DNA from: Spirulina subsalsa PCC 9445
GTDB taxonomy: Bacteria; Cyanobacteriota; Cyanobacteriia; Cyanobacteriales; Spirulinaceae
Assembly: GCF_000314005.1 (NCBI RefSeq)
Contig: NZ_JH980292.1
Location: 3,322,121 to 3,386,120, forward strand
Reading direction: 5' to 3'
DNA: 64,000 nt
The notes beneath the pieces are model-generated. The model saw nothing but the letters and a program-made list of their open reading frames with translations, searched no databases and was not told the origin of the DNA. A program made the translations under genes and the position numbers. This document shows positions 50,758 to 57,737 of the stretch, piece by piece (positions within the stretch are counted from its first letter, which is position 1; each line of letters starts with the position of its first letter).

Positions 50758-51941
50758 ATGCTTAACCTTACTTACAACTATAAGATAATTCCAACCAAAG
50801 AGCAGACAGAGAAGATCGAATTAAATTTAACTGTCTGCCAATCTGTTTGGAACTATGCTTTGGCCCAAAGAAAGCTTTGGTATAACAGTCGTAGTTGTCA
50901 GGTCAACGCTTGCTCTATTCGTTCTGAATATATTGTTGCTCCCTTTGAATATCCTAACTACCCTACTCAATCTGCCAATCTAACCCAAGCTAAAAAGACT
51001 AACGATTTCCTTAAGTCTGGTAATGCCCAAGCGATGCAGCAAACATTGCGGAAATTGGAGCGGGCGTTTAACGACATGAAAAGCAAGGGACTAGGTTTTC
51101 CTCGCTTCAAAAGGAACATGAAGTCTTTTAATTTAGTTAGTAGCAGAATTGAAATCAATGGTAACAAGCTAAAGATGCCTCTATTGGGGGAAGTTAAGTT
51201 TGTCAAGTCACGGGATATTCCAGAGGGTTTTAAGATCAAACAAGTTCAAGTAATCAAGAAAGCATCGGGTTACTATGTCAACGTAGCAATTGAGCTTGAT
51301 GTTAATATCCCAACTCCAATACCTCACGGTCACGCTTTGGGGATTGATGTTGGGATTCAAAGTATGCTGGCAACTTCCGATGGTTTGATTCTTCCTAGAC
51401 CGAAGTTTTTAGATAAAGCACTGCGTAAGATTAAATTACTACAAAGAAGGCTTAGGAATAAAACAAAGGTTCTAATAAATGGCAGAAGCTACAGCATCGG
51501 ATCGCTCTATTACATGAAGCCGTAGCCAACAGAAGAAAGGATTACCATTTCAAGTTAGCCCATCAACTCTGTGATGGAGTCGGGATGGTATTTGTTGAAG
51601 ATATTAACTTCACAGCTTGGAGTAGAGGACTATTCTGTAAGCAATCCTTGGACATGGGTTTAGGTCAATTCTTTACTATTTTGGAATATGTTTGTTCTCA
51701 AACGGATACATATTTTGCCAAGGTCAATCCAGACTATACCTCTCAAGTTTGTCCTGAATGTGGAACCCATACAGGTCAGAAAGAACTCTCTCAAAGGGTT
51801 CACTCTTGCTCTGAATGTGGCTACACCGTGGATCGGGATGTTGCTGCTTCAATAATAGTAAAACAGCGTGGATTAACTGCGGTCGGTGCGCCCGTGGTCA
51901 AACAGCCCAGTAATGGCGTTCTGTCGGGGACTTCGGTCTAG
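50758..51941 (+). pseudogene. tnpB: RNA-guided nuclease TnpB, frameshifted
   Basis: Frame 1 (50758-51525) holds the helix-turn-helix N-terminus (TYNYKIIPTKEQTEKIELNL), QAMQQTLRKLERAF and RuvC-I GIDVGIQSMLATSDG with its Asp. Near 51468-51480, in AATAAAACAAAGG, one base has been lost: the homologous text continues one frame away as NKGSNKWQKLQHRIALLHEA and VANRRKDYHFKLAHQLCD. The second open part (51585-51941) keeps RuvC-II VFVEDINFTAWSRG (Glu), the four-cysteine finger CPECGTHTGQKELSQRVHSC plus SECG, and RuvC-III DRDVAASIIV (Asp). All catalytic residues survive, so the frameshift is recent. The full-length product would be about 394 residues, normal for TnpB. Confidence 0.9.
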
Positions 51942-51989
51942 ATAAGAGTCTATATGGGAATCCCTCGCTTTCAGCGATGGGAGGTTCAA
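51942..51989 (+). other. right end of the TnpB element and presumed 3' part of its guide (omega) RNA
   Basis: After the tnpB stop, GGGAATCCCTCGC...GGGAGG folds into the right-end hairpin (51962-51981). In active elements the omega RNA covers the end of tnpB and this hairpin, and its guide begins at the element/host junction; here the guide would read the sulfotransferase sequence from 51990. This is by analogy with ISDra2-type elements. Confidence 0.6.
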
Positions 51990-52193
51990 AAGAACACCTT
52001 GGATTATTTTTGCGATCGCCCCGACTCCCTCTTAGTCCTCAATATTGGCGCAGGAGAAGGCTGGGATAAACTCTGTCCTTTCTTAGGTTTAGACCCCTTA
52101 GATCAACCCTTCCCCTATATCAAGAAACAATCCCTCTTGAAGTCCTTACTCAACGAGGAAGCGCAACTGATTGATGCACCTGTATCTGCTTAA
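51990..52193 (+). pseudogene. 3' fragment of the interrupted sulfotransferase gene
   Basis: The 67 codons from AAG 51990 encode KNTLDYFCDRPDSLLVLNIG and AGEGWDKLCPFLGLDPLDQP, the usual C-terminal part of sulfotransferases of this type (the DRPxxLLVLNI and GWxKLCPFL segments). It is in the same order as, and directly continuous with, residue 422 of the gene part ending at 50638. An ATG at 51954 inside the element's right end could start a short product, but it would be a chance fusion. Confidence 0.85.
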
Positions 52194-52195
52194 TC

Positions 52196-52385
52196 GGGAA
52201 CAGGGGAGAGAGGAGAGAGGAGAGAGGCCTCACTCCTCACTTCAGGGAACAGGGGATGGGGAATAGGGAATAGGGAATAGGTAATGGGGAATACTAATCA
52301 ACTCCCCGACTCCCGACTCCCGACTCCCCGACTCCCGACTCCCGATTCCCGACTCCCGACTCCCGACTCCCGACTCCCCACCCCC
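52196..52385. repeat. composite short tandem repeat, copy G
   Basis: GGGGAGA/GGAGAGA and GGGAATA units (52196-52290), the short core ACTAATCAACTCCCCGACTC, then CGACTCC and CGATTCC heptamers to 52385. It ends 16 bp before the GTG of the ABC exporter, so it probably carries or displaces that gene's promoter. Confidence 0.9.
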
Positions 52386-52401
52386 CCCACTTGACCCAAA
52401 A

Positions 52402-54201
52402 GTGAAATTCCGCTTTTTTGCCGTCCTTTCCACCACTCCCCGACTGCTTCGTTTGGTTTGGTCTGCCAGTCCGAAGTGGCTGCTGATTTCGTTATTGACC
52501 ACGTTTATTGCGTCTCTCTTACCCGCCTTTCAGTTATATATCGGCAAACTGACCATTGACCGTATTTTAGCCACGGTGGGGCAACCCTCCAGTCAGTGGT
52601 CAGGGGTGTTTATCCTTGTGTTGGCTACTCTAATCTTAACCCTTCTCACCGATAGCTTAAAAGAACTCTCGACCTATGGGGGGCAAGTTTTAAGCGATCG
52701 CTTTACCCTCTACGCTAGTAATATCCTTCTCCGTCAAGCCACCCGTTTAGACCTCGCCCACTACGAAATCCCCGAATTTTACGATCTCCTCAGTCGCGCT
52801 CAACAAAGTGGCAGTACCTACCCCGTGCGGGCGCTGGCGAGTTTCACCAGCTTTCTGGGACAAAGTGTGAAGTTAATCACCCTTTTAGGCTTAATGATTA
52901 ACTTTAGCCCCCTCGCTACTTTTCTCCTATTACTCACCTCAATTCCTGCCTTTTTAATCGGCGTAAAATTTTCTGGTAAACGCTTTAAAGTCCTACGAAG
53001 ACAAACTCAAAGTGGTCGTTTTGCTGATTATTTACAGCGCATTTTAACCCATCAAGATTTTGCCAAAGAACTGCGGTTATTTAATTTAACAGAACATCTT
53101 TTAAAACAATGGTATAATGTCAAATTTAGATTCAACCGTGAAGCGGAAGGACTTTCCTCTCAACAAGCTTGGGCGCGCACGGGGTCTAATTTATTATCTA
53201 AACTGGGGTTTTATTTAACCTATAGTTGGATTGTAGTCCAAACCTTACGCAATCAAATCACTATCGGTTCTCTGACCATGTATGCTGGGGCGTTTCGTCA
53301 AGCTCAGGGGGCAATGCAGGGGATGTTAGAAGAGATTGCTAGTTTGTATGAAGTGAATCTTTATGTGAGTCAATTTTTCGAGTTTTTGGCCTTAGAACCC
53401 TACGTTAAAAACCCTGATTATCCCCATCCTTTCCCCTCACCCATTCAAAAAAGGTTAGAATTTAAGGATGTAACCTTTACCTATCCGGGAGCGAAGAAAA
53501 CCAGTTTAAAGGGCTTAAATTTAGTGGTTTATCCGGGGGAAAGTATTGCCTTAGTGGGAGTGAATGGAGCGGGAAAAACGACCTTACTTAAGCTTTTAAC
53601 CCGCTTTTATGATGTGAGTGCCGGGGAAATTACCATAGATGGGATTCCCTTACAACAGTTTGATTTAACGGAATTACGGCAAAATGTGGGGATTATTTTT
53701 CAAGACTTTGCCCGCTATCATTTAAGTGTTGCGGATAACATTGGCTTTGGCAATATTAAGGAACACCATAATCTCAAACTCATTCGGCAAGCGGGAATTG
53801 CGGCGGGGGCTGATGAAATGATTAGTAATTTTGAACACGGTTATCACACCATGCTGGGGAAGATTTTTCCGGGGGGGCGAGAGTTATCTGGAGGACAGTG
53901 GCAACGAGTCGGATTAGCCCGGGCTTTTATGAGTGCTGCCCAGATTCTCATTTTAGATGAACCTACGGCGGCTTTGGATGCGATCGCCGAATATGATCTC
54001 TTCCAACGCTTCCGCCAACTTGCGGCCGGAAAAATCACTTTTTTAGTCAGTCATCGCTTTTCCACCGTGCGCATGGCTGATCGGATTGTAGTCCTAGAAG
54101 GGGGCGAAATTCGGGAAATTGGTAGTCATCAAGAGTTAATGGCACAAAATGGCCTCTACGCCAAAATGTTCACCCTCCAATCGTCCAGTTATGAAATTTA
54201 G
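52402..54201 (+). CDS. ABC exporter, fused membrane and ATPase domains
   Basis: A 599-residue half-transporter: an N-terminal membrane domain with about six helices (the first is KWLLISLLTTFIASLLPAFQ) and a C-terminal nucleotide-binding domain with Walker A LVGVNGAGKTTLLKLL (about 388-403), Q-loop IIFQDFARYH, signature LSGGQWQRVGLARAF, Walker B ILILDEPTAALDA and H-loop FLVSHRFST. It would act as a dimer in the cytoplasmic membrane, exporting a lipid, peptide or drug. The substrate is not evident. The start GTG 52402 sits right behind a short-repeat array and lacks a good ribosome-binding site. It is followed by a palindromic hairpin and a convergent gene. Confidence 0.92.
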   Translation: MKFRFFAVLSTTPRLLRLVWSASPKWLLISLLTTFIASLLPAFQLYIGKLTIDRILATVGQPSSQWSGVFILVLATLILTLLTDSLKELSTYGGQVLSDRFTLYASNILLRQATRLDLAHYEIPEFYDLLSRAQQSGSTYPVRALASFTSFLGQSVKLITLLGLMINFSPLATFLLLLTSIPAFLIGVKFSGKRFKVLRRQTQSGRFADYLQRILTHQDFAKELRLFNLTEHLLKQWYNVKFRFNREAEGLSSQQAWARTGSNLLSKLGFYLTYSWIVVQTLRNQITIGSLTMYAGAFRQAQGAMQGMLEEIASLYEVNLYVSQFFEFLALEPYVKNPDYPHPFPSPIQKRLEFKDVTFTYPGAKKTSLKGLNLVVYPGESIALVGVNGAGKTTLLKLLTRFYDVSAGEITIDGIPLQQFDLTELRQNVGIIFQDFARYHLSVADNIGFGNIKEHHNLKLIRQAGIAAGADEMISNFEHGYHTMLGKIFPGGRELSGGQWQRVGLARAFMSAAQILILDEPTAALDAIAEYDLFQRFRQLAAGKITFLVSHRFSTVRMADRIVVLEGGEIREIGSHQELMAQNGLYAKMFTLQSSSYEI

Positions 54202-54217
54202 TTCTGTTTATGGGGTG

Positions 54218-54239
54218 GGGGGAATTCAGGAATTCCCCC
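54218..54239. terminator. palindromic hairpin between convergent genes
   Basis: GGGGGAATTC (54218-54227) pairs with GAATTCCCCC (54230-54239). There is no U-tract on either strand, so it may slow rather than fully terminate transcription from both sides. Confidence 0.5.
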
Positions 54240-54270
54240 GACGATATCCAGTGAAGTTCAATGATAGACG

Positions 54271-54963
54271 TTAGCGAAACTCCTGCCACTCCTGAGTTAA
54301 CCAATCCCCTCCAAACCACTCCTGGGCGGCCTCCCTTAACACCGTAATCACTTCTTCCACCCCATAAGGCATAGGATAATCCCCAACCCCCTCCGATGCC
54401 CCAAAAACCTGCTCAAATAACAGCGCATCGGGACATAAACGCATAGAACCATGTTGTAACACAGAAGAACCGCGACGCAATTGGGCGCTCCCGATTAACT
54501 TATACCCCTCTGGTGTGACTAAATCCGCCGCCGTTGCCGTGCCGAAACAACTCGGATTGTGAATATATCCCCGTCCTGCCTGACCATAGTTCAAGGAAAT
54601 GCCCAATTTTGCCCACCCAAGGCGTAAAAACTCACAAATCTCCTGATAAAGTTCCTGACGCTGTTTTCTTTCCCCAGACATCACCACCATATAGGTTAAG
54701 TCCCCTTGGTGTAAAACCGCCCTTCCCCCCGTTGGACGACGCACGATGTCCAGTTTCTGCCCCTGCCAGCTTAATTCTGACCAATGTTTTGGGTAGTGTT
54801 TTTGATGGTATCCCAAGGATAGGGCGACAGGGTGCCAAGTATAAAAGCGGAGGGTAGGAGGCTGTTCTCCGGTACAGTGTTGTTGAAACAACTGGTGGTC
54901 AATGTTCATCTGAGTTGTGCCGTCGGCTGTTATGGGGGGAATCCATCGCCAAAGAGTGGACAT
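54271..54963 (-). CDS. lipoate/biotin protein ligase family protein
   Basis: A 230-residue protein of the LplA/LipB/BirA superfamily (PF03099 fold). The adenylate-binding loop is IVRRPTGGRAVLHQGDLTYM (about 74-93), and the family lysine is in TPEGYKLIGSAQ (Lys about 155). It would attach lipoate or octanoate to lipoyl-dependent enzymes such as pyruvate dehydrogenase E2 or the glycine cleavage H protein. It lacks the C-terminal accessory domain of E. coli LplA, as in LipM/LipL-type transferases and the archaeal LplA-N. Cyanobacteria commonly carry this LplA-like copy besides lipB. It is monocistronic. Confidence 0.85.
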   Translation of the reverse strand: MSTLWRWIPPITADGTTQMNIDHQLFQQHCTGEQPPTLRFYTWHPVALSLGYHQKHYPKHWSELSWQGQKLDIVRRPTGGRAVLHQGDLTYMVVMSGERKQRQELYQEICEFLRLGWAKLGISLNYGQAGRGYIHNPSCFGTATAADLVTPEGYKLIGSAQLRRGSSVLQHGSMRLCPDALLFEQVFGASEGVGDYPMPYGVEEVITVLREAAQEWFGGDWLTQEWQEFR

Positions 54964-55203
54964 ATAGCAATCCTCAATAGTTGGGGTAGGGGGAATTTTT
55001 CAAATCTGAGAACGTCTTCATGACTGGAACTCTAAAGCGGGTGGTGCGTCTTGTGCTATCAAGTCTGGGACAGTCGTTTTGATGTGTCATGGCGATTTAA
55101 TCCCTCTCTAGCTGTCTAGGAATTGCTTCCTACTGCCCCAATAATCAACAATAAACGTCAGCTACAATTAACCTCAACTCATGCCCAATACACCTGAGAT
55201 ATT

Positions 55204-55740
55204 ATGCTAAATTCTATCCTGCGCTCTGCTCTCGCTGGTACAGTGCTGACTGTAGGGGTGCTTTGCACCAGTTTTAATTTAAATGCGATCGCCGCCGAGC
55301 GTGTGGTTCTGCGCTACAGTATCCTTGAAGCCTCTATTTCTGTGGCAGAATTAGCCGATTTAGCGGAACGGGGGGAAGTGTCCCCAGAATTGCAAGCTTA
55401 TTTAGAACTCGCCAATCAAAGCCCAGAAAACTTTAGAGAGATTTTAACCAAAGAAATTACTGTAGATGGGGTTTGGTTATCCCGCTTGTTGAATAATTCA
55501 ATTGGCGAAAGGCTCTTAGATCAAGTGAGTGATGTGATTCATACGCCAACCAAACAAGCCAATCGCGAAGCGCTACGATCTGCTTTAGTTAGTTCTGCCA
55601 TGACGGACGGTAAAATCACCCTAATTGAAGTCTTACAGAACTATCCCACCTCTGAACTTCATATTAATGGCGATCGCCTTGTAGAAGTCATTCAGCAAAT
55701 CGAGAAACTTCGCCAAGGTTTGGCCATCCTGGGCTTGTGA
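55204..55740 (+). CDS. exported DUF1400 domain protein
   Basis: A 178-residue protein with a signal peptide (basic start, AGTVLTVGVLCTSFN, cleavage near NAIAA at about residue 30) and a DUF1400 domain (AERVVLRYSILEASISVAEL and LRQGLAILGL). In cyanobacteria this domain usually precedes an alpha/beta hydrolase in one polypeptide; here the hydrolase is absent and the frame ends cleanly, so it is a stand-alone or truncated version. It is expected in the periplasm or lumen. A long inverted repeat 50 bp after the stop may end transcription. Confidence 0.8.
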   Translation: MLNSILRSALAGTVLTVGVLCTSFNLNAIAAERVVLRYSILEASISVAELADLAERGEVSPELQAYLELANQSPENFREILTKEITVDGVWLSRLLNNSIGERLLDQVSDVIHTPTKQANREALRSALVSSAMTDGKITLIEVLQNYPTSELHINGDRLVEVIQQIEKLRQGLAILGL

Positions 55741-55789
55741 ACCCTTTGGGGATAGTATTTTTGACCCTCCCCATTCAGGCTTACCGCTA

Positions 55790-55846
55790 AAACTCCCCTA
55801 GAGTCACTATTCTGGGATTCCCTGAAACAGGACAATAGGGGAGTTT
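55790..55846. repeat. 11-bp inverted repeat behind the DUF1400 gene
   Basis: AAACTCCCCTA (55790-55800) and TAGGGGAGTTT (55836-55846) are exact complements with 35 bp between. It is possibly a factor-independent terminator without a U-tract, or an old insertion scar. Confidence 0.5.
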
Positions 55847-55962
55847 CGGTTCACTGAGATTAAAAAACAAGTTAAGAAACTTACAAAAATTAGCGGACTG
55901 TTTGTTAATGTTTGTCGAATTGCTGATTATTCAGAGAATTCTTGATCTGGCTAAAAATTGAT

Positions 55963-56187
55963 TTAATACGCCAAAGTATCTAAGGTTTCCCGCAGATAAC
56001 GACGCACCAGTTGATCCAAATCCCGCTCTAAAATGGCATCCCCAAACTGCTGCTGGACTTGCCAACGACGAAAACCAGAACTTTTTGCGATCGCTTGTTT
56101 CAAATTCTCCCAGACCCCATGATCTTGCCCTAAACCTTGAGTCTCAGTAGCTTGAGCATCATTAGCCTCAATTGCGAAATGTGCCAT
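55963..56187 (-). CDS. small cyanobacterial protein of unknown function
   Basis: A 74-residue soluble protein from ATG 56187 (MAHFAIEANDAQATETQG); an upstream in-frame ATG at 56199 is possible. The C-terminal half VWENLKQAIAKSSGFRRWQV and LDQLVRRYLRETLDTLAY looks like a conserved helical unit and is familiar from hypothetical proteins of cyanobacteria, but I know of no function. GGAGG lies about 8 nt before 56187, which supports that start. Confidence 0.7.
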   Translation of the reverse strand: MAHFAIEANDAQATETQGLGQDHGVWENLKQAIAKSSGFRRWQVQQQFGDAILERDLDQLVRRYLRETLDTLAY

Positions 56188-56297
56188 TTGCACCTCCAAT
56201 TTAGTTCACAAACATTTACATTTCTTCTAACATAACCTACCATCCCTTTTAATTATGCTGCATAGAACACAAAACGGGAAAAAAACAGAAGAAAAAG

Positions 56298-57455
56298 TTA
56301 AGGTTTCTCCGTTGAATCATCACTCTTGATTTCCCCAACAGCCTCATCTTCCACTTCAGAAGCCACTAGAGAATCATCACTCTTGATTTCCCCAACAGCC
56401 TCATCTTCCACTTCAGAAGCCACCAGAGAATCATCACTCTTGATTTCCCCAACAGCCTCATCTTCCACTTCAGAAGCCACTAGAGAATCATCACTCTTGA
56501 TTTCCCCAACAGCCTCATCTTCCACTTCAGAAGCCACCAGAGAATCATCACTCTTGATTTCCCCAACAGCCTCATCTTCCACTTCAGAAGCCACCAGAGA
56601 ATCATCACTCTTGATTTCCCCAACAGCCTCATCTTCCACTTCAGAAGCCACCAGAGAATCATCACTCTTGATTTCCCCAACAGCCTCATCTTCCACTTCA
56701 GAAGCCATCAGAGAATCATCACTCTCTGCCTCATCAGGACTAATTTCCCCCTCAGATGTACTATCAGTCATCACCTCCTCACTTGACCCCTCAGCAGGCG
56801 GAATATCCACCTCTGGAGCCACAATCACATCCCCTTGCTCCCCAGCTTCCCTCTCCCGTGCTTCCAGTAAAGAACGGGGTAAAATACTAGCCACTGGGAA
56901 ACCCAAAACCAAGAAATCCCGACGAATATTTTCCACCTCATAGGGAGGCGTTTGAGCAAAAGCCGTTCCCCCCGTTAACCAAACCCCCACCACACTCAGG
57001 GGAATCAGTAAAAACAGATTGGCAGCCAAAAAGCCCCCTATTGCCACCAACACCCCCAAAGCGTGCCAACCGGGGGGAAATAGCGCACTCGAAGCCGCCA
57101 GAGGGGTTAAAGCGTACAGTTGCCAGAGCAGCCACACCATCAACAACGCTCCTCCTACCGTCAACATGCGAGTTTTAACCCCTTTCAACAGGCGTAAAAT
57201 CCGCCGTTGTTCTTCCGTGAGTTGTTGAGGACGCACAGCCACCAGCAACAGGCTAAAAATATCAAAAGGTCGAGTCCACTGCATCCAGAGGATGGGGATA
57301 ATCCCCACGGCTGCCACAACAGTTAACTCTAACCAATAGGGGAGAATGGGATCTCCTACCGCCAACCCCAGCCACACTAGAAGTAGAAACAGGGGCAGGA
57401 CGGCTAAACCTGCAAAATGAATCCATAAGTAAGGTTCTGAGCGAAAAGAAGCCAT
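56298..57455 (-). CDS. low-complexity tail membrane protein with a 19-residue tandem repeat
   Basis: A 385-residue protein. Residues 1-190 form a membrane domain with about four helices (WIHFAGLAVLPLFLLLVWLG, the LELTVVAAVGIIPILW segment, VGGALLMVWLLWQL, VLVAIGGFLAANLFLLIPL) and the conserved cytoplasmic text RPFDIFSLLLVAVRPQQLTE. This matches the cyanobacterial family annotated as low-complexity tail membrane protein. Residues about 195-385 are the acidic tail, in which SDDSLVASEVEDEAVGEIK is repeated seven times nearly without change. The topology is probably N-in with the tail in the cytoplasm. A short-repeat array lies directly upstream of the start codon. Function unknown. Confidence 0.82.
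   Translation of the reverse strand: MASFRSEPYLWIHFAGLAVLPLFLLLVWLGLAVGDPILPYWLELTVVAAVGIIPILWMQWTRPFDIFSLLLVAVRPQQLTEEQRRILRLLKGVKTRMLTVGGALLMVWLLWQLYALTPLAASSALFPPGWHALGVLVAIGGFLAANLFLLIPLSVVGVWLTGGTAFAQTPPYEVENIRRDFLVLGFPVASILPRSLLEAREREAGEQGDVIVAPEVDIPPAEGSSEEVMTDSTSEGEISPDEAESDDSLMASEVEDEAVGEIKSDDSLVASEVEDEAVGEIKSDDSLVASEVEDEAVGEIKSDDSLVASEVEDEAVGEIKSDDSLVASEVEDEAVGEIKSDDSLVASEVEDEAVGEIKSDDSLVASEVEDEAVGEIKSDDSTEKP
56314..56719 (-). repeat. 57-bp coding minisatellite, seven copies
   Basis: Seven direct copies of a 57-bp unit (starts 57 bp apart from 56321 on, counted at CACTCTTGAT). Copies differ mainly at one synonymous C/T position (GCCACT/GCCACC); the 5'-most coding copy, near 56700, is more divergent. 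Because 57 is a multiple of three and the unit has no stop on either strand, a long open frame exists on the opposite strand as well. Confidence 0.95.
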
Positions 57456-57460
57456 TTTTA

Positions 57461-57634
57461 ATAATAGGGAATAGGGAACAGGGAACAGGGAGAGCAGGGG
57501 AGCAGGGGAGAGGGGGAATAGTGGCTAGTGGGTAGTGAATAGCCAAAACTCTTTTATTTTAGGGAACGGGGAACGGGAAGGGGGAGGTAAGAGGGAATAG
57601 GTAATACTAATCAACTCCCGACTCCCGACTCCCT
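57461..57634. repeat. composite short tandem repeat, copy H
   Basis: GGGAATA and GGGAACA heptamers, GGGGAGCA octamers (57461-57510), GGGTAGTG-like units, GGGAACG units, then the core ACTAATCAACTCCCGACTCC and further CGACTCC. It lies between the infB end and the start of the low-complexity tail protein. Confidence 0.85.
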
Positions 57635-57737
57635 AGGGCGCAAGCATTGCGCCCCTACACCGATTCCCTTATATCTAGAAAAAACAAGGGCAAAGCGGTT
57701 TATCTTCACCCTTGTTTTGTGACTCAATCACGACGGT

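Larger units (their letters stand above)
50639..51989 (+). mobile_element. IS200/IS605-superfamily element with tnpB only (IS1341 group)
   Basis: The 1351-bp element is inserted directly 3' of TTAT (50635-50638) with no target duplication, the mode of IS200/IS605. Both ends carry the same imperfect hairpin with one bulged base: left CCCTCGATTTTATCGACGGG (50658-50677), right CCCTCGCTTTCAGCGATGGG (51962-51981). The right end is GGTTCAA at 51989. The boundaries follow from the exact restoration of the host gene (TAT then AAG, giving DLHY-KNTLDYF). No tnpA is present, so transposition needs a TnpA from elsewhere. The only gene, tnpB, is frameshifted. Confidence 0.88.

Noticed and set aside
51954-52193. 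79-codon frame starting inside the TnpB element
   Set aside because: The first 12 codons are the element's right end; the rest is the displaced sulfotransferase C-terminus.
56326-56943. 205-codon plus-strand frame with repeated SSSTSEATRESSLLISPTA-type text
   Set aside because: It is the reverse strand of the 57-bp coding minisatellite; openness follows from the unit length being a multiple of three.
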